Shown: positions 33,285 to 42,367 of the stretch, in pieces
Layout of the letters: every line of letters starts with the position of its first letter
How positions within the stretch are numbered: the first letter of the stretch is position 1
Translations under genes and position numbers: made by a program
DNA from: Lysinibacillus sp. JNUCC-52
GTDB taxonomy: Bacteria > Bacillota > Bacilli > Bacillales_A > Planococcaceae
DNA length: 64,000 nucleotides
Assembly: GCF_015999545.1 (NCBI RefSeq)
Contig: NZ_CP065546.1
Coordinates: forward strand, 3,070,001-3,134,000
Direction: 5' to 3'
The notes under the pieces: model-generated
What the model saw: only the letters and a program-made list of their open reading frames with translations
What the model was told of the DNA's origin: nothing
Databases searched by the model: none

Positions 33285-33944
33285 ATGAAAATAGAAGTGT
33301 TTTCAGATTTCTCATGTCCATTTTGTTATATCGCAAAAAGGGAATTAGAGCGTGCGATAAAAGAGGCTGGATATACAGGTCAAGTAGACATCGAATTTAA
33401 ATCTTACCAAATTGATCCGTCCGCATCCAAAGAGGTAGGTCAAAATTATTATGATTATGTCATGGCGCACCAAAAGGTATCATTTGAAGAAGCTCAACAA
33501 ATGATGGCTGGCATTATAGAACGAGCTAAAGAAGTGGATCTTCCTTATAATTTTGCAGAAATGAAAAAAGTGCATACAGAAAACGCCCATCGACTAGCAA
33601 AATGGACGAAACAATTCGGTAAAGAAGCGGTATTTATAGAAGCGTTAATGGCTGCTCATTTGTTAGAAGGTAAAGATTTAAATGATAAGGCAGTATTATT
33701 AGCGGTTATAAAAAAATTAAACTTGAATGTTGCTACAGCTAAAGAGGTGTTGGCTAATCCACAAGCTTTTATGGAAGAGTTGGATAAAGACCGCTATGAT
33801 GCCCAACAGATTGGCGTGCAAAGCGTACCGTTCTTTGTCTTTGAAAATCGTTACGGCATTAAAGGTGCTGAGCCAAATGAAGTATTTGTGCGTACATTGC
33901 ATCAAGCGGCAGAAATTGCAGGCATTAAACCAACTTTAAATTAG
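33285..33944 (+). CDS. DsbA/FrnE-family thiol oxidoreductase
   Basis: A 219-residue DsbA-fold protein without signal peptide. The CxxC site is in FSDFSCPFCYIAKRELE near residues 9-12, and the cis-Pro loop is QSVPFFVFENRYGIKGA near residue 180. Cytoplasmic FrnE-type proteins reduce or isomerise disulphides during stress. It starts 18 bases after the TauE stop with AGGAGGGGG upstream, so it is the last gene of the sulfur operon and may release persulfides or disulphides formed during sulfide stress. Confidence 0.9.
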   Translation: MKIEVFSDFSCPFCYIAKRELERAIKEAGYTGQVDIEFKSYQIDPSASKEVGQNYYDYVMAHQKVSFEEAQQMMAGIIERAKEVDLPYNFAEMKKVHTENAHRLAKWTKQFGKEAVFIEALMAAHLLEGKDLNDKAVLLAVIKKLNLNVATAKEVLANPQAFMEELDKDRYDAQQIGVQSVPFFVFENRYGIKGAEPNEVFVRTLHQAAEIAGIKPTLN

Positions 33945-33974
33945 GTGTCAGGCACCGAAACAATTTTGAATTTT
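33944..33974 (+). repeat. Short dispersed repeat (GTGTCAGGCAC family), copy 5
   Basis: GGTGTCAGGCACCGAAACAA followed by TTTTGAATTTT; starts in the stop codon region of the DsbA-like gene. Confidence 0.85.
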
Positions 33975-33990
33975 ATGAATATTTAACATG

Positions 33991-34030
33991 TAGTATGCCA
34001 AGTGTTTCTTGGCATACTATTTTTGTTTTT
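33991..34030 (+). terminator. Terminator of the persulfide operon
   Basis: TAGTATGCCAAG pairs perfectly with CTTGGCATACTA, followed by TTTTTGTTTTT. Confidence 0.92.
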
Positions 34031-34190
34031 TCTACCTAGAACAGTGGATTTTGATATAAAGTCAGCGCTGTTTTAGCAGAAACTATAGGGTACTTCAAGA
34101 GGTATTAAGGATTGCTTTTATTGTTATAGAACAAAATATTTTGTATAATAATTCCATTTTTATCGTCTTTATGGTTCTATTACTGTGAAG

Positions 34191-34206
34191 TGTGAGAAAA
34201 GTCACA
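34191..34206 (+). promoter_or_regulatory. Fnr-type operator upstream of tsdA
   Basis: TGTGA-N6-TCACA is an exact match to the Bacillus Fnr/CRP-type consensus. It is centred at 34198.5; with TAGAAT (34228-34233) as -10, the centre lies near -41.5, the classical position for class II activation. No -35 box is present, as expected for an activator-dependent promoter. Confidence 0.8.
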
Positions 34207-34227
34207 TCGTGCCATATATTATCTTGC

Positions 34228-34233
34228 TAGAAT
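34228..34233 (+). promoter_or_regulatory. -10 element of tsdA
   Basis: TAGAAT, 29 bases before the start codon; it would give initiation near 34240. Confidence 0.6.
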
Positions 34234-34262
34234 AAAATTAACATTCAAAGGGGGTATTGGTA

Positions 34263-35213
34263 ATGAAGAAAATTGCTACTGGTATAGCGGGAACAGTCTT
34301 ATTAGCCGCTACACTTTTTGTTGGGGCAGCAATCAGTGAAAAAATTTTAGGTGATGCGAATGGTGAGACACAAGAAGCGGGAGTGCAGACACAAATTCCA
34401 ACAACGGCAGCTTCTCAAAAGGTAGTCTACGCACCACCGAGTATCGAAGAAGTACCCGATGGACCGATGAAAGAAGCTATCTTATTTGGTTATGAGCTTG
34501 TAAATAATACGCACGTTGCTGCGGATGAATATGTAGGAAATCAGTTATCTTGCACAAGCTGTCATGCTGGTGCTGGCTATGATGAACAAGCCTCTTCATT
34601 AGTTGGCGTTATGGCTAACTATCCACAATATATCGCACGTTCTGGAGGAATTGTGACAATTGAAGAACGCATTAATGGCTGTATGGTACGGAGTATGAAC
34701 GGTAAAAAGTTTGAAATGAACAGTGACGAGCTTGAAGCGATGGTTGCTTATTTTGCTTACATTTCACAAGGAGTACCGATTGGAGCAGAGCGTGAATGGG
34801 CAGGCACAAGTAATATGAAAAATATACCTGTTCCAGATGTAGCGAACGGTGAAGAACTATACGCTCAATCTTGTATAGCTTGTCATGCAGCAGATGGTTC
34901 TGGTACTGGCGCTAATACAGGTCCAGCATTATGGGGCGATAATTCCTTTAATGATGGTGCAGGTATGGCACGTATGTCTAAAATGGCTGGCTATATAAAA
35001 AATAATATGCCAGTTGGAGCAGGTGGTTCTTTAACTGATCAAGACGCCGCTGACTTAGCTGCCTACATTTTATCGCAGGATCGACCAGAATGGGCTAACC
35101 ATGATAAAGACTGGCCAAAAGGTGGTCGTCCAAACGATTTAATGGACAAAGAGAAACGAGACCAAGTAAAAAATGGCACGATTGATTGGGAGCAAGTACT
35201 TTCTACGAATTAA
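34263..35213 (+). CDS. tsdA: TsdA-type diheme c-type cytochrome (thiosulfate dehydrogenase family)
   Basis: A 316-residue exported or membrane-anchored protein with an N-terminal hydrophobic segment (residues 5-25). Two heme motifs are present: CTSCH at 97-101 and CIACH at 204-208. Cys140 in EERINGCMVRSMNG corresponds to the unusual cysteine heme ligand of TsdA, and SFNDGAGMARM provides the second-heme methionine region. TsdA enzymes convert thiosulfate to tetrathionate or the reverse. ATG 34263 is preceded by AAAGGGGG eight bases away. The location directly after a persulfide operon that yields thiosulfate or sulfite, and the Fnr-type site, fit a role in low-oxygen sulfur respiration. Confidence 0.87.
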   Translation: MKKIATGIAGTVLLAATLFVGAAISEKILGDANGETQEAGVQTQIPTTAASQKVVYAPPSIEEVPDGPMKEAILFGYELVNNTHVAADEYVGNQLSCTSCHAGAGYDEQASSLVGVMANYPQYIARSGGIVTIEERINGCMVRSMNGKKFEMNSDELEAMVAYFAYISQGVPIGAEREWAGTSNMKNIPVPDVANGEELYAQSCIACHAADGSGTGANTGPALWGDNSFNDGAGMARMSKMAGYIKNNMPVGAGGSLTDQDAADLAAYILSQDRPEWANHDKDWPKGGRPNDLMDKEKRDQVKNGTIDWEQVLSTN

Positions 35214-35216
35214 AAA

Positions 35217-35245
35217 GTGACAGGCACCAAAACAATTCTGAATAT
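35217..35245 (+). repeat. Short dispersed repeat (GTGTCAGGCAC family), copy 6
   Basis: GTGACAGGCACCAAAACAAT followed by TCTGAATATTA, directly after the tsdA stop. Confidence 0.85.
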
Positions 35246-35251
35246 TATCAG

Positions 35252-35314
35252 TAAAAAATCCACTGAGATTCCTGCGGCTTTCGAAATGCCATCGGGAAGC
35301 GAGGTGGATTTTTA
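35252..35314 (+). terminator. Long stem-loop after tsdA
   Basis: AAAAATCCAC pairs with GTGGATTTTT around about 40 bases containing TTCCTGCGGCTTTCG and CGGGAAGCGAGG, which recall the palindromic repeat family. A run of T ends it. Confidence 0.6.
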
Positions 35315-35474
35315 CGTTTTAGAAGTTCTGATAGGCATCTGTATAGGAGAAATAAGGGAACTGGCGCCAACTTATCTTGCTGTCTTTAGTAGTTTGTAAA
35401 AGAAAGTTAGTACATGAATTTGGTATACTAACAGTATTAGCAGTATTAGGAAGAACAATGGGAGGTGGCGCTAG

Positions 35475-37460
35475 TTGGTTTACATAAAGTTACTTATTCA
35501 AATTATATTTGTTGCAGGAATTATTTATTTTGTTAGTGGTCGTTTAATAGGCTCAAATATAAACTTTGTCAGAAGAGTACTATCGGTTGTTATTAGTGTT
35601 ACGCTTACGTCCTTTGTTTATTGGTACTCCTATTTGCGTCATCGAGATTTTTTATCGGAATCCATGATGCAAACCGTTACCGAAGTAAGCACGCTTATCT
35701 GGATAGGTAGTATGTTGCTTATTTCCATGCTACTCTACCTCGTATTCGAACTTTTTGATCCAATAGGGATGAAGGGCGGAGAGCGTCGTAATGGACAAAA
35801 AACAATATTGTTGAGACTCCGAAGCTACTGGCGACAGCAGAAGAGACTGCGTCAGGTGCTAAAAATAGCCGTTACAAACGGTATTGTGCAAACAATTAAA
35901 TATGCAAGACAGCGGGAAAATGAGAAGGAGCTTGCTATTGCGTTGCGCTCTACTTTAGAGCAATGTGGTGGGATATTTATTAAATTTGGTCAAGTACTTT
36001 CAACACGTAAAGAATTATTTTCTCCTATTATTATAGATGAGTTAAAGCATTTACAGCAAAGTGTTAAGCCATTACCACACGAGCAAGTTACAAAGATTTT
36101 AGAGGATTCCCTACCGATGTCTGTAGATGATGTATTTACAAACTTTCAAATGGAGCCATTGGCAGCAGCTTCTATTGGACAAGTACATAAGGCACGACTG
36201 AAAAATTATGAAGAAGTCGTGGTCAAGCTATTGCGTCCAGAAGTAAAAGGAATTATGCGGGATGATCTTGATATTTTAGAGGAATTTGCTAATTGGTTTT
36301 CAAACAAGTCTACTTGGGCAGAATCATTAGGCTTCCGAGAGTTAGCAGGTGCATTTGCAGATGGCTTACGAGAAGAAATTCATTTAGATATTGAAGTGCG
36401 CAACACTTTACAAGTAACGAATGCTCTTGCCAAAAGTGAATATAAAGTACGTATCCCTAAAATATATACAGAGTTTTGTGATGAAGACATCATTGTAATG
36501 GAATATATTCGTGGGAAAAGTGTTGCTGAGGGGTCATCTGAATTTAGACGATTAAATATTGACCATAGACAATTCGCAAGAACAATTTTGTATTCCTTTT
36601 TTGAACAAATGTTATTTTCGGGAATATTTCATGCGGATCCGCATCCTGGAAATATTTATATTGATGAGACGGATGGGGGACCCATTCTCCTCGATTTCGG
36701 AGCTGTAGGACGGCTAGGAGCTACTCAACAAGAAGGCTTAAAGTTATTTTTATTAGGTATTCAACAAAATGACTCCAGTATTTTATACGATGGCTTAATG
36801 CTGCTAGTAGAAAATAAGGAACATGCAGAGCGTAGTAGGGTAGAACAGGCAATGGATCAAATATTACTTAAAATATCTTATGTAGATCGTATTCCAACTG
36901 AGGAATTAATCCATTCATTGTTTACGGTCGTACGTGATTTTGGGCTTGCGTTCTATCCTTCTGTTGGTTTAGCGCTTCGATCATTAGTCACTTTAGATGG
37001 GACTTTACGTGTCATAGATCCGCAATTTGATATTTTTTCAGAAGCTAAAGATTTTTCTGCTTCCTATAGGAGAGCTGCATTTTTAAGACCATTTAAAGAA
37101 CCAGTAGCAACAAAAGATCGAGTGCAGGAAGAACTGTCGATGCTGCTTCCTACTTTACGAAAAATGCCAAGACGAATTGATCAGCTAATTCAAAGAGTAG
37201 AAAGCGGAAAAATTATTTTACATCATGATATTTTTTCAGATGAACATAACTCACGTTTCATTACCCAGCTATTTGCTCGATTCGTACTATTACTTGTCGG
37301 CATTACATTTGGTATTATCTCAGTTGCACTGCTAGCAATATCTCAGTTCATTCATGAGCCGTACGCCGTGTATTTAAATACTGCCGCATATTTAGGGCTG
37401 TTCTTATGTGCCATTTTATTAGTACGACTATCTATCCAAGCTTTACGCTCAATGAGGTAA
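35475..37460 (+). CDS. AarF/UbiB (ABC1/ADCK) atypical kinase family protein
   Basis: A 661-residue membrane-bound atypical kinase. About three N-terminal hydrophobic segments (residues 5-100) precede the kinase-like core. The KxGQ motif is in FIKFGQVLSTRKELF, the Ala-rich nucleotide loop in PLAAASIGQVHKARL, the catalytic region in FHADPHPGNIYI and the metal-binding DFG in LLDFGAVGRLG. Two helices close the C-terminus. UbiB-type proteins support isoprenoid quinone synthesis or lipid transport; in menaquinone-using Bacilli the role is not settled. It starts at TTG 35475 behind GGAGGTGG. Confidence 0.92.
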   Translation: MVYIKLLIQIIFVAGIIYFVSGRLIGSNINFVRRVLSVVISVTLTSFVYWYSYLRHRDFLSESMMQTVTEVSTLIWIGSMLLISMLLYLVFELFDPIGMKGGERRNGQKTILLRLRSYWRQQKRLRQVLKIAVTNGIVQTIKYARQRENEKELAIALRSTLEQCGGIFIKFGQVLSTRKELFSPIIIDELKHLQQSVKPLPHEQVTKILEDSLPMSVDDVFTNFQMEPLAAASIGQVHKARLKNYEEVVVKLLRPEVKGIMRDDLDILEEFANWFSNKSTWAESLGFRELAGAFADGLREEIHLDIEVRNTLQVTNALAKSEYKVRIPKIYTEFCDEDIIVMEYIRGKSVAEGSSEFRRLNIDHRQFARTILYSFFEQMLFSGIFHADPHPGNIYIDETDGGPILLDFGAVGRLGATQQEGLKLFLLGIQQNDSSILYDGLMLLVENKEHAERSRVEQAMDQILLKISYVDRIPTEELIHSLFTVVRDFGLAFYPSVGLALRSLVTLDGTLRVIDPQFDIFSEAKDFSASYRRAAFLRPFKEPVATKDRVQEELSMLLPTLRKMPRRIDQLIQRVESGKIILHHDIFSDEHNSRFITQLFARFVLLLVGITFGIISVALLAISQFIHEPYAVYLNTAAYLGLFLCAILLVRLSIQALRSMR

Positions 37461-37485
37461 GGGGTATTTCCTTAACTTTAGTGTT

Positions 37486-37645
37486 AACAAACAGAGGTAC
37501 TCAGGTTTTGGAGCTTATGGCGGGACGTATGTGGAAACGCACAGAACGTAAGAGTCAACAAACCGCTTGCAATCAAGGGTTGCGCTTACATGTGAGTCCG
37601 TGGAAAGCATTGGCGCTTAGCAGAGGTTCACTAGTAGTTTAGTCT
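37486..37645. repeat. Palindromic intergenic repeat element, copy 3, degenerate
   Basis: GGAAACGCACAGAACGTAAG followed by AGTCAACAAACCGC, then GGGTTGCGCTTACATGTGAG and GTCCGTGGAAAGCATTGGCG; the same order of blocks as the better-conserved copies, with an imperfect central inverted repeat. It lies between the UbiB-like gene stop and its terminator. Confidence 0.75.
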
Positions 37646-37663
37646 ATGAAATCATTAGATTCT

Positions 37664-37694
37664 AAGGTAGGGGATGTTTCCCCTACCCTTTTTA
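37664..37694 (+). terminator. Terminator downstream of the UbiB-like gene
   Basis: GGTAGGGG pairs with CCCCTACC, followed by CTTTTTA. It is 204 bases after the stop codon, with the repeat element in between. Confidence 0.8.
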
Positions 37695-37986
37695 TATTAC
37701 AAAAAGATTACAAATAACAGAGGTGAAATGCACTATTTAGAGAAATTTGACGTAATTTGTAGCGTTATATTAACGTTTTGTAGAAAAAAGTCGTTTTAAA
37801 GACAATGTTACAATTATATTTCGAGTTTTACTAAACTATTAAAACGGTCGGAAATAGTATAAAAGTTACGGCAATAGTGCTAAACTTTAAAAGGCTAATC
37901 AAAACATAAGAATTTAAATTGATCGTTCATGTATTTACATAGGAAAATAAAGAGCGAAATTGATAGATGAAGGGAAATGAAGACCC
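37695..37986. other. Leader region of the CwlO-like gene
   Basis: AT-rich, no ORF. It probably includes a long 5' untranslated region; TTGACG near 37750 is a possible -35 box but no matching -10 was convincing. Confidence 0.4.
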
Positions 37987-39150
37987 ATGGGTAAGCGTAA
38001 TAAATGGCGTAAGTCGATGGTGCTAGCAGTAGCACTTGCAGGCGGCCTATTATTTAATACAGTTCAACCGATTGAAGCGCACGCTGAAGAAACATCTCAG
38101 CAAATGATAGATAAAAAAGCAAAAATTGATGCGGAAGTTAAAAAATTAGAAACAGAGTTAGATCAACTTCAACAAGAAATTGATCAAAAAGTAAAAGTAT
38201 TTAACCAAGTACAAGCAGATATAAAAGAAGTAGATGCAGGTATTGTTGAAACTGAAAAACGTATTGAGCAACGTTCAACTATTTTAAGCGAGCGTATGGC
38301 TGCATACCAAGCTCAAGATAACACAGTGGGTGTATACTTAAGCGTTGTTCTAGAAGCAAAAAGCTTTGCAGATTTAATGGACCGTGTCGTAGCGGTAAAA
38401 ACATTAATGGATGCTGACCAAGAGCTAGTAAATCAACAAGAAGCTGACAAAGCGAAATTAGAAGAACAAAAAGCAACATTAGACGAGAAACAAAAAGAGC
38501 TTCAAAAACAATTCCAAGAGCTTCAACAAAAGGAAAGCGAAATGGAAGTGAAAAAAGCTGAAAACCAAGCAAAATCACTTGCATTAAAGGCACAAATTGC
38601 AACGAAACAAGAAGAAGAACGTCTTGAAGCAGAGCGTAAAGCAGCTGAAGAAGAAGCAGCTCGTTTACGTGCACTTCAAGCAGCTACACCTGTAGTGCAT
38701 GTCAACAACAATAACAACAACACTAACACTAGCGGTAAAAATAACGGTGGTAGCAAACCTCAACCAATCATAGTTGGATCTGGTTCAGGTACTGCATCTT
38801 CAGGTGATGCTATTTCTACAGCGAAGCAATTCCTAGGTCGTTCATATGTTTGGGGTGGCAGTAATCCTACAACAGGCTTTGACTGCTCAGGTCTTGTACA
38901 ATGGTCTTACAAGCAAGCTGGCGTATCATTACCTCGTACAGCATCACAACAATATTTATCAACAAAACGAATTTCAGCAAGCGAAGCTCGTGTTGGTGAC
39001 TTAGTATTCTTCAGCTATGGCTCAGGCGTAGCGCATGTTGGTATTTACCTTGGCAATAACACAATGATTGATGCTCAAAATAAAGGGGTAGTCATTGAGT
39101 CACTTGATTGGTGGAACCAATACTTAGTAGGCTTCGGTCGTATTCAATAA
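37987..39150 (+). CDS. CwlO-like NlpC/P60 peptidoglycan DL-endopeptidase
   Basis: A 387-residue secreted protein. Residues 1-33 form a signal peptide ending near AHAEE. A long coiled coil (about 35-230) follows, then an Asn/Gly/Ser linker with a run of Asn, and the NlpC/P60 domain (about 275-387). The catalytic Cys300 is in FDCSGLVQW and His350 in VAHVGIYLG. It cleaves gamma-D-Glu-diaminopimelate (or Lys) bonds in stem peptides. The coiled coil resembles that of CwlO/PcsB, which is controlled by FtsEX. GAAGGGAAATGAAG precedes ATG 37987. Confidence 0.92.
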   Translation: MGKRNKWRKSMVLAVALAGGLLFNTVQPIEAHAEETSQQMIDKKAKIDAEVKKLETELDQLQQEIDQKVKVFNQVQADIKEVDAGIVETEKRIEQRSTILSERMAAYQAQDNTVGVYLSVVLEAKSFADLMDRVVAVKTLMDADQELVNQQEADKAKLEEQKATLDEKQKELQKQFQELQQKESEMEVKKAENQAKSLALKAQIATKQEEERLEAERKAAEEEAARLRALQAATPVVHVNNNNNNTNTSGKNNGGSKPQPIIVGSGSGTASSGDAISTAKQFLGRSYVWGGSNPTTGFDCSGLVQWSYKQAGVSLPRTASQQYLSTKRISASEARVGDLVFFSYGSGVAHVGIYLGNNTMIDAQNKGVVIESLDWWNQYLVGFGRIQ

Positions 39151-39202
39151 GCCTCTATTAATTAGACGATTATAATAGCAAAAAAGTTAAATATATTATT
39201 AA

Positions 39203-39246
39203 ATAGCATCCATTATCATCACTAGATAATGGATGCTATTTTTATT
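39203..39246 (+). terminator. Terminator of the CwlO-like gene
   Basis: AATAGCATCCATTAT pairs with ATAATGGATGCTAT, followed by TTTTTATTT. Confidence 0.9.
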
Positions 39247-39375
39247 TAGAAAAAATAAGAGTAGCTAGCGCCCGCTGTTTGCATTCCCCAGGCAGGTAGC
39301 GGAATAATCGAACGCATCTTAAACAATGGCGTTTATTAATTCATAAATTTTAATTGTAGTAAATAGACGATAATG

Positions 39376-39410
39376 AAAGGCACTCTCTGTTTAAATCGAG
39401 AGTGTCTTTT
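39376..39410. terminator. Stem-loop before the convergent YtvI-like gene
   Basis: GCACTCTC pairs with GAGAGTGT around ten bases, then TCTTTT. It may act as a second terminator between convergent genes. Confidence 0.55.
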
Positions 39411-39446
39411 AGACTTTTGAGGCGCAATAAAAACATTTTCATTCTA

Positions 39447-40505
39447 TTAAATTTTAAAATTGAATTTGATAACACCAGTTTCTTTTAAGGTGAAAAAAAG
39501 AATGATAATGAATGGCCCTAAGAGTAAGCCAATGACGCCAAACAATTGCAAACCGACAAACATCGCGATTAATGTTGGCAAAGGGGGTAAGCCGATGTGA
39601 GCACCCATTACTTTAGGCTCGACAGTGCGGCGAATAATTAATAAGATTGCTGCAAGAACAAAGAGCTTTATGGCAATCGTTGTATTACCGATTAGGAGGT
39701 GATAAGTTCCCCAAGGTGCTAAAATAATAATTGAGCCAAGGAAAGGGATAACATCTATAATCCAAATAATAATGGTCATGACTAGTACATATTTCGGTTG
39801 AATAAGTAGTAAACCAACAAGAGTCACACCAGCTATAATAAAGCTAACAAGAATTTGAGCTTTCATAAAACCGAAAAATGCATCTTTTAAGCGATTAGTA
39901 ATAATTTTCAATTTTTCTTCAGTTGATGGCTTTAAATATTTATAAGTTGTCTGTTTTAACTTTGGTAAATCTAGCATAAATAAAAATAGGGCAATCATAT
40001 AAACGAGAAGACTAATAAAGAGGCTTGGAATTTGTGAAAAGAAGGTCGTAACTTTGGTATAATTAAAGAAGTTTAAAAAAGATTCTTCAACCTTCTCAAT
40101 GAAGTCGGTTGTCGTTTTTTGAAGTGAAGCACTCACTTCAGTTGGAAAGTCTTCTGTATATTTTGAAATATTCTCTTGCATATGACCCCACATCTCGGAT
40201 AATTTAGAAATATAGTAAGGTGCTTGCTTTGAAATGGAAATAATTTGCGACATTAGTTGTGTAATAGTAAAGTAACAAATAATAGAAATAAAAATAACGC
40301 TTACTATGTATATAAAAGCTACAGCTATTTTTCGAGACATTTTCCATTTTCGTTTAAAGAACATAACAATGGGTTCTAATAAAAAAGCTGTAACACCTGC
40401 TAAAATAATTGGCACGGAGACAGGTATGATAAAATATGCGGCTACAAGTAGGCAAATAATCGCTAGCGTTCGTATAATCAACTTTCGAGTTATAAATCTA
40501 TTCAT
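39447..40505 (-). CDS. AI-2E-family permease, YtvI-like
   Basis: A 352-residue integral membrane protein with about eight hydrophobic segments and the family pattern: a central soluble loop (residues 85-160), then IIWIIDVIPFLGSIIIL and GAHIGLPPLPTLIAMFVGLQ near the C-terminus. The family includes sporulation membrane protein YtvI and transporters of unclear substrate; YtvI is the nearest by the sequence layout. AAAGGAGAG precedes the start ATG 40505. Divergent from the HEAT-like gene. Confidence 0.85.
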   Translation of the reverse strand: MNRFITRKLIIRTLAIICLLVAAYFIIPVSVPIILAGVTAFLLEPIVMFFKRKWKMSRKIAVAFIYIVSVIFISIICYFTITQLMSQIISISKQAPYYISKLSEMWGHMQENISKYTEDFPTEVSASLQKTTTDFIEKVEESFLNFFNYTKVTTFFSQIPSLFISLLVYMIALFLFMLDLPKLKQTTYKYLKPSTEEKLKIITNRLKDAFFGFMKAQILVSFIIAGVTLVGLLLIQPKYVLVMTIIIWIIDVIPFLGSIIILAPWGTYHLLIGNTTIAIKLFVLAAILLIIRRTVEPKVMGAHIGLPPLPTLIAMFVGLQLFGVIGLLLGPFIIILFFTLKETGVIKFNFKI

Positions 40506-40599
40506 AAGCTCTCCTTTTTATCATTAAATTTTAAGTACAGTGTAACAAAAAAATTTTAAATTTGAAAACGTTCTGAAAGAATGAAGGTAGGGATAAATC

Positions 40600-41148
40600 A
40601 TGGAAAAAGAGATTTTGCAACTTTTTAGTAATTTAGCAGAGCGTGACCGTGAGATTGAATACGAGTCGTATAGAAAATTAATAAAAATCATGCAAGAACC
40701 AGTAGATTGGACATATGCAGTGTGGGAACAACTTATTAAAGCCCTTACATATACAGATGGACATGCTCGTGCACGGGCAGCGCAGTTTTTATGTGCATTA
40801 GCAGCAAAAAGTGACCCGGAAGAACGTGTTTTAGATGATTTTTTAAAAATTTGGGCAGTCACGTATGATGAAAAAACAGTAACAGCAAGGCATGCCCTGC
40901 AAGCAATTTGGCAAATTGGGCTTGCTGGACAAGTTCAAAGAGATTTAATTGTTTCGTATTTAGCAAAAAGGTTCCAAACTTGTATTGACGAAAAGCAACC
41001 ATCGCGTATTCGATATGATATTATTGTATCCTTTAAGAAGTTGTTTGATGCTACGAACGATCATAATTTACTAGATATTGCAAAGCGATTAATAGATGAA
41101 GAGCAGGATATGAAATACAAAAAGAAATATAAAACCGCCATCCGTTAA
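40600..41148 (+). CDS. HEAT-repeat-like protein of unknown function
   Basis: A 182-residue all-helical protein. Repeated helix pairs such as YTDGHARARAAQFLCALAAK and a following TVTARHALQAIWQIGLAG look like HEAT or armadillo-type units. No catalytic motif, signal peptide or membrane span. GAAGGTAGGG precedes ATG 40600. Such small HEAT proteins often bind partner proteins. I do not recognise a named family and the neighbours give no clue. Confidence 0.78.
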   Translation: MEKEILQLFSNLAERDREIEYESYRKLIKIMQEPVDWTYAVWEQLIKALTYTDGHARARAAQFLCALAAKSDPEERVLDDFLKIWAVTYDEKTVTARHALQAIWQIGLAGQVQRDLIVSYLAKRFQTCIDEKQPSRIRYDIIVSFKKLFDATNDHNLLDIAKRLIDEEQDMKYKKKYKTAIR

Positions 41149-41170
41149 AATAGCGAGATGGCTATTTTTA
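41147..41170 (+). terminator. Terminator of the HEAT-like gene
   Basis: AAAATAGC pairs with GCTATTTT, then TTA; it begins in the stop codon. Confidence 0.7.
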
Positions 41171-41380
41171 TGCCCAAGCGTGTTGTTTTGAAGAAAGAAA
41201 AGTTATTGATTATAATAAAAATAGGAGGATGGATTCAGTTTTCGATAGGTCTTATATACTGACGTAAGCTATCGTATAAGTGAGAGCCAGAAACTATCCA
41301 TAAAGAGGAAACAAGTAAATCTGCAACAGTATATAGCATAGTAACAGGATAAATATTGTAAATTAGAAAGGGTCGAGAAA

Positions 41381-41926
41381 ATGGGGATTTATAATTATTT
41401 AGTGAAAAAGCCAAACGGTGAAATTTTATCAATGGAGACGTATCGAGGAAAGACAATGTTAATCGTTAATACCGCCAATCAATGTGATTTTACATATCAA
41501 TTTGAAGATTTGCAAAAAATGTATAATAAATATGGCAAGGGAAATTTCATTGTTTTAGGTTTCCCGTGTAATCAGTTTGGACAGCAGAACCCAGAAGATG
41601 GAGTTGAGACAACTCAACTTTGTCAGCTTAACTACGGGGTAACTTTCCCGATTTTTGAACTAGTTCAAGTTAATGGAGAAGAGACACATCCGTTATTCAA
41701 TTATTTAAAGCACGAAGTAGATTTTCGTGAATTCGGTAAGGCGAATATGCAGGAAAAGATGTTAGCTGAAGCTATTATCCAAATTGCACCTAGCTTTTTA
41801 GATGGACGTAACATTCGTTGGAACTTTACAAAATTTTTAGTAGATAATCAAGGAAATACAGTCGAGCGCTTTGAACCAACAGATTCACAATTAGATATTG
41901 AGCAAGCTATTGAAAAAATTTTATAG
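41381..41926 (+). CDS. Glutathione-peroxidase-family thiol peroxidase
   Basis: A 181-residue thioredoxin-fold peroxidase. The peroxidatic Cys35 is in VNTANQCDFTYQFEDLQ (usually NTASKCG.T), followed by VLGFPCNQFGQQNP and IRWNFTKFLVDNQG, the three family blocks. Cys-type enzymes of this family reduce peroxides with thioredoxin or bacillithiol-linked donors. The block around Cys35 deviates from the commonest form (QCDFTYQ in place of KCGFTPQ). AAAGGGTCGAG precedes ATG 41381. Monocistronic. Confidence 0.92.
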   Translation: MGIYNYLVKKPNGEILSMETYRGKTMLIVNTANQCDFTYQFEDLQKMYNKYGKGNFIVLGFPCNQFGQQNPEDGVETTQLCQLNYGVTFPIFELVQVNGEETHPLFNYLKHEVDFREFGKANMQEKMLAEAIIQIAPSFLDGRNIRWNFTKFLVDNQGNTVERFEPTDSQLDIEQAIEKIL

Positions 41927-42089
41927 CTAGCCATTTTAATCAGAATTTTTAGGCTGGAATAACAAATAGCTAATCACTATGTAGAAATAGTGCTAAGTTT
42001 TGTATATATATTTTCGAATATTCCACAATCTCACAACTATTTTTTCAAATCAATATATGATAAACTGCTAATCAAGTGAATAATTCTTG

Positions 42090-42277
42090 CAGAATAATGG
42101 TGCTAACTTTAGCATAATCGGGAATTCGGTGTAAAACCGAAGCTGTTTCCGCAACTGTAAGTACAAGAATCATAAAAAATGCCACTGTCGAAAAGGGGAA
42201 GTCCTAAGATGGGAAGGTTTTATGATATCGCAACTGATTAGTGGTAGCGAACTGTACGAGCCAGGAGACCGACCTTT
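42090..42277 (+). promoter_or_regulatory. Cobalamin (B12) riboswitch
   Basis: Hallmarks are present in order: GGGAATTCGGTGTAAAACCG, then CTGTTTCCGCAACTGTAA, then ATGCCACTG, GGGAAG and GAGCCAGGAGACC at 42258-42270 (the B12 box region). It precedes an adenosyltransferase-like gene and btuF and is linked to a terminator at 42368-42395. Confidence 0.95.
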
Positions 42278-42367
42278 ATTTAATGTATAAAAACTCTTCG
42301 GAAGCTAGGAGGATATACGGCAAATACATAAGCGATGTCGCATGGGCGGCACTATATATGCTATTTT

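Noticed and set aside
39250..39330. A possible tRNA-like or structured RNA after the CwlO-like gene
   Set aside because: No cloverleaf arms or T-loop motif can be drawn; only scattered short complementarities.
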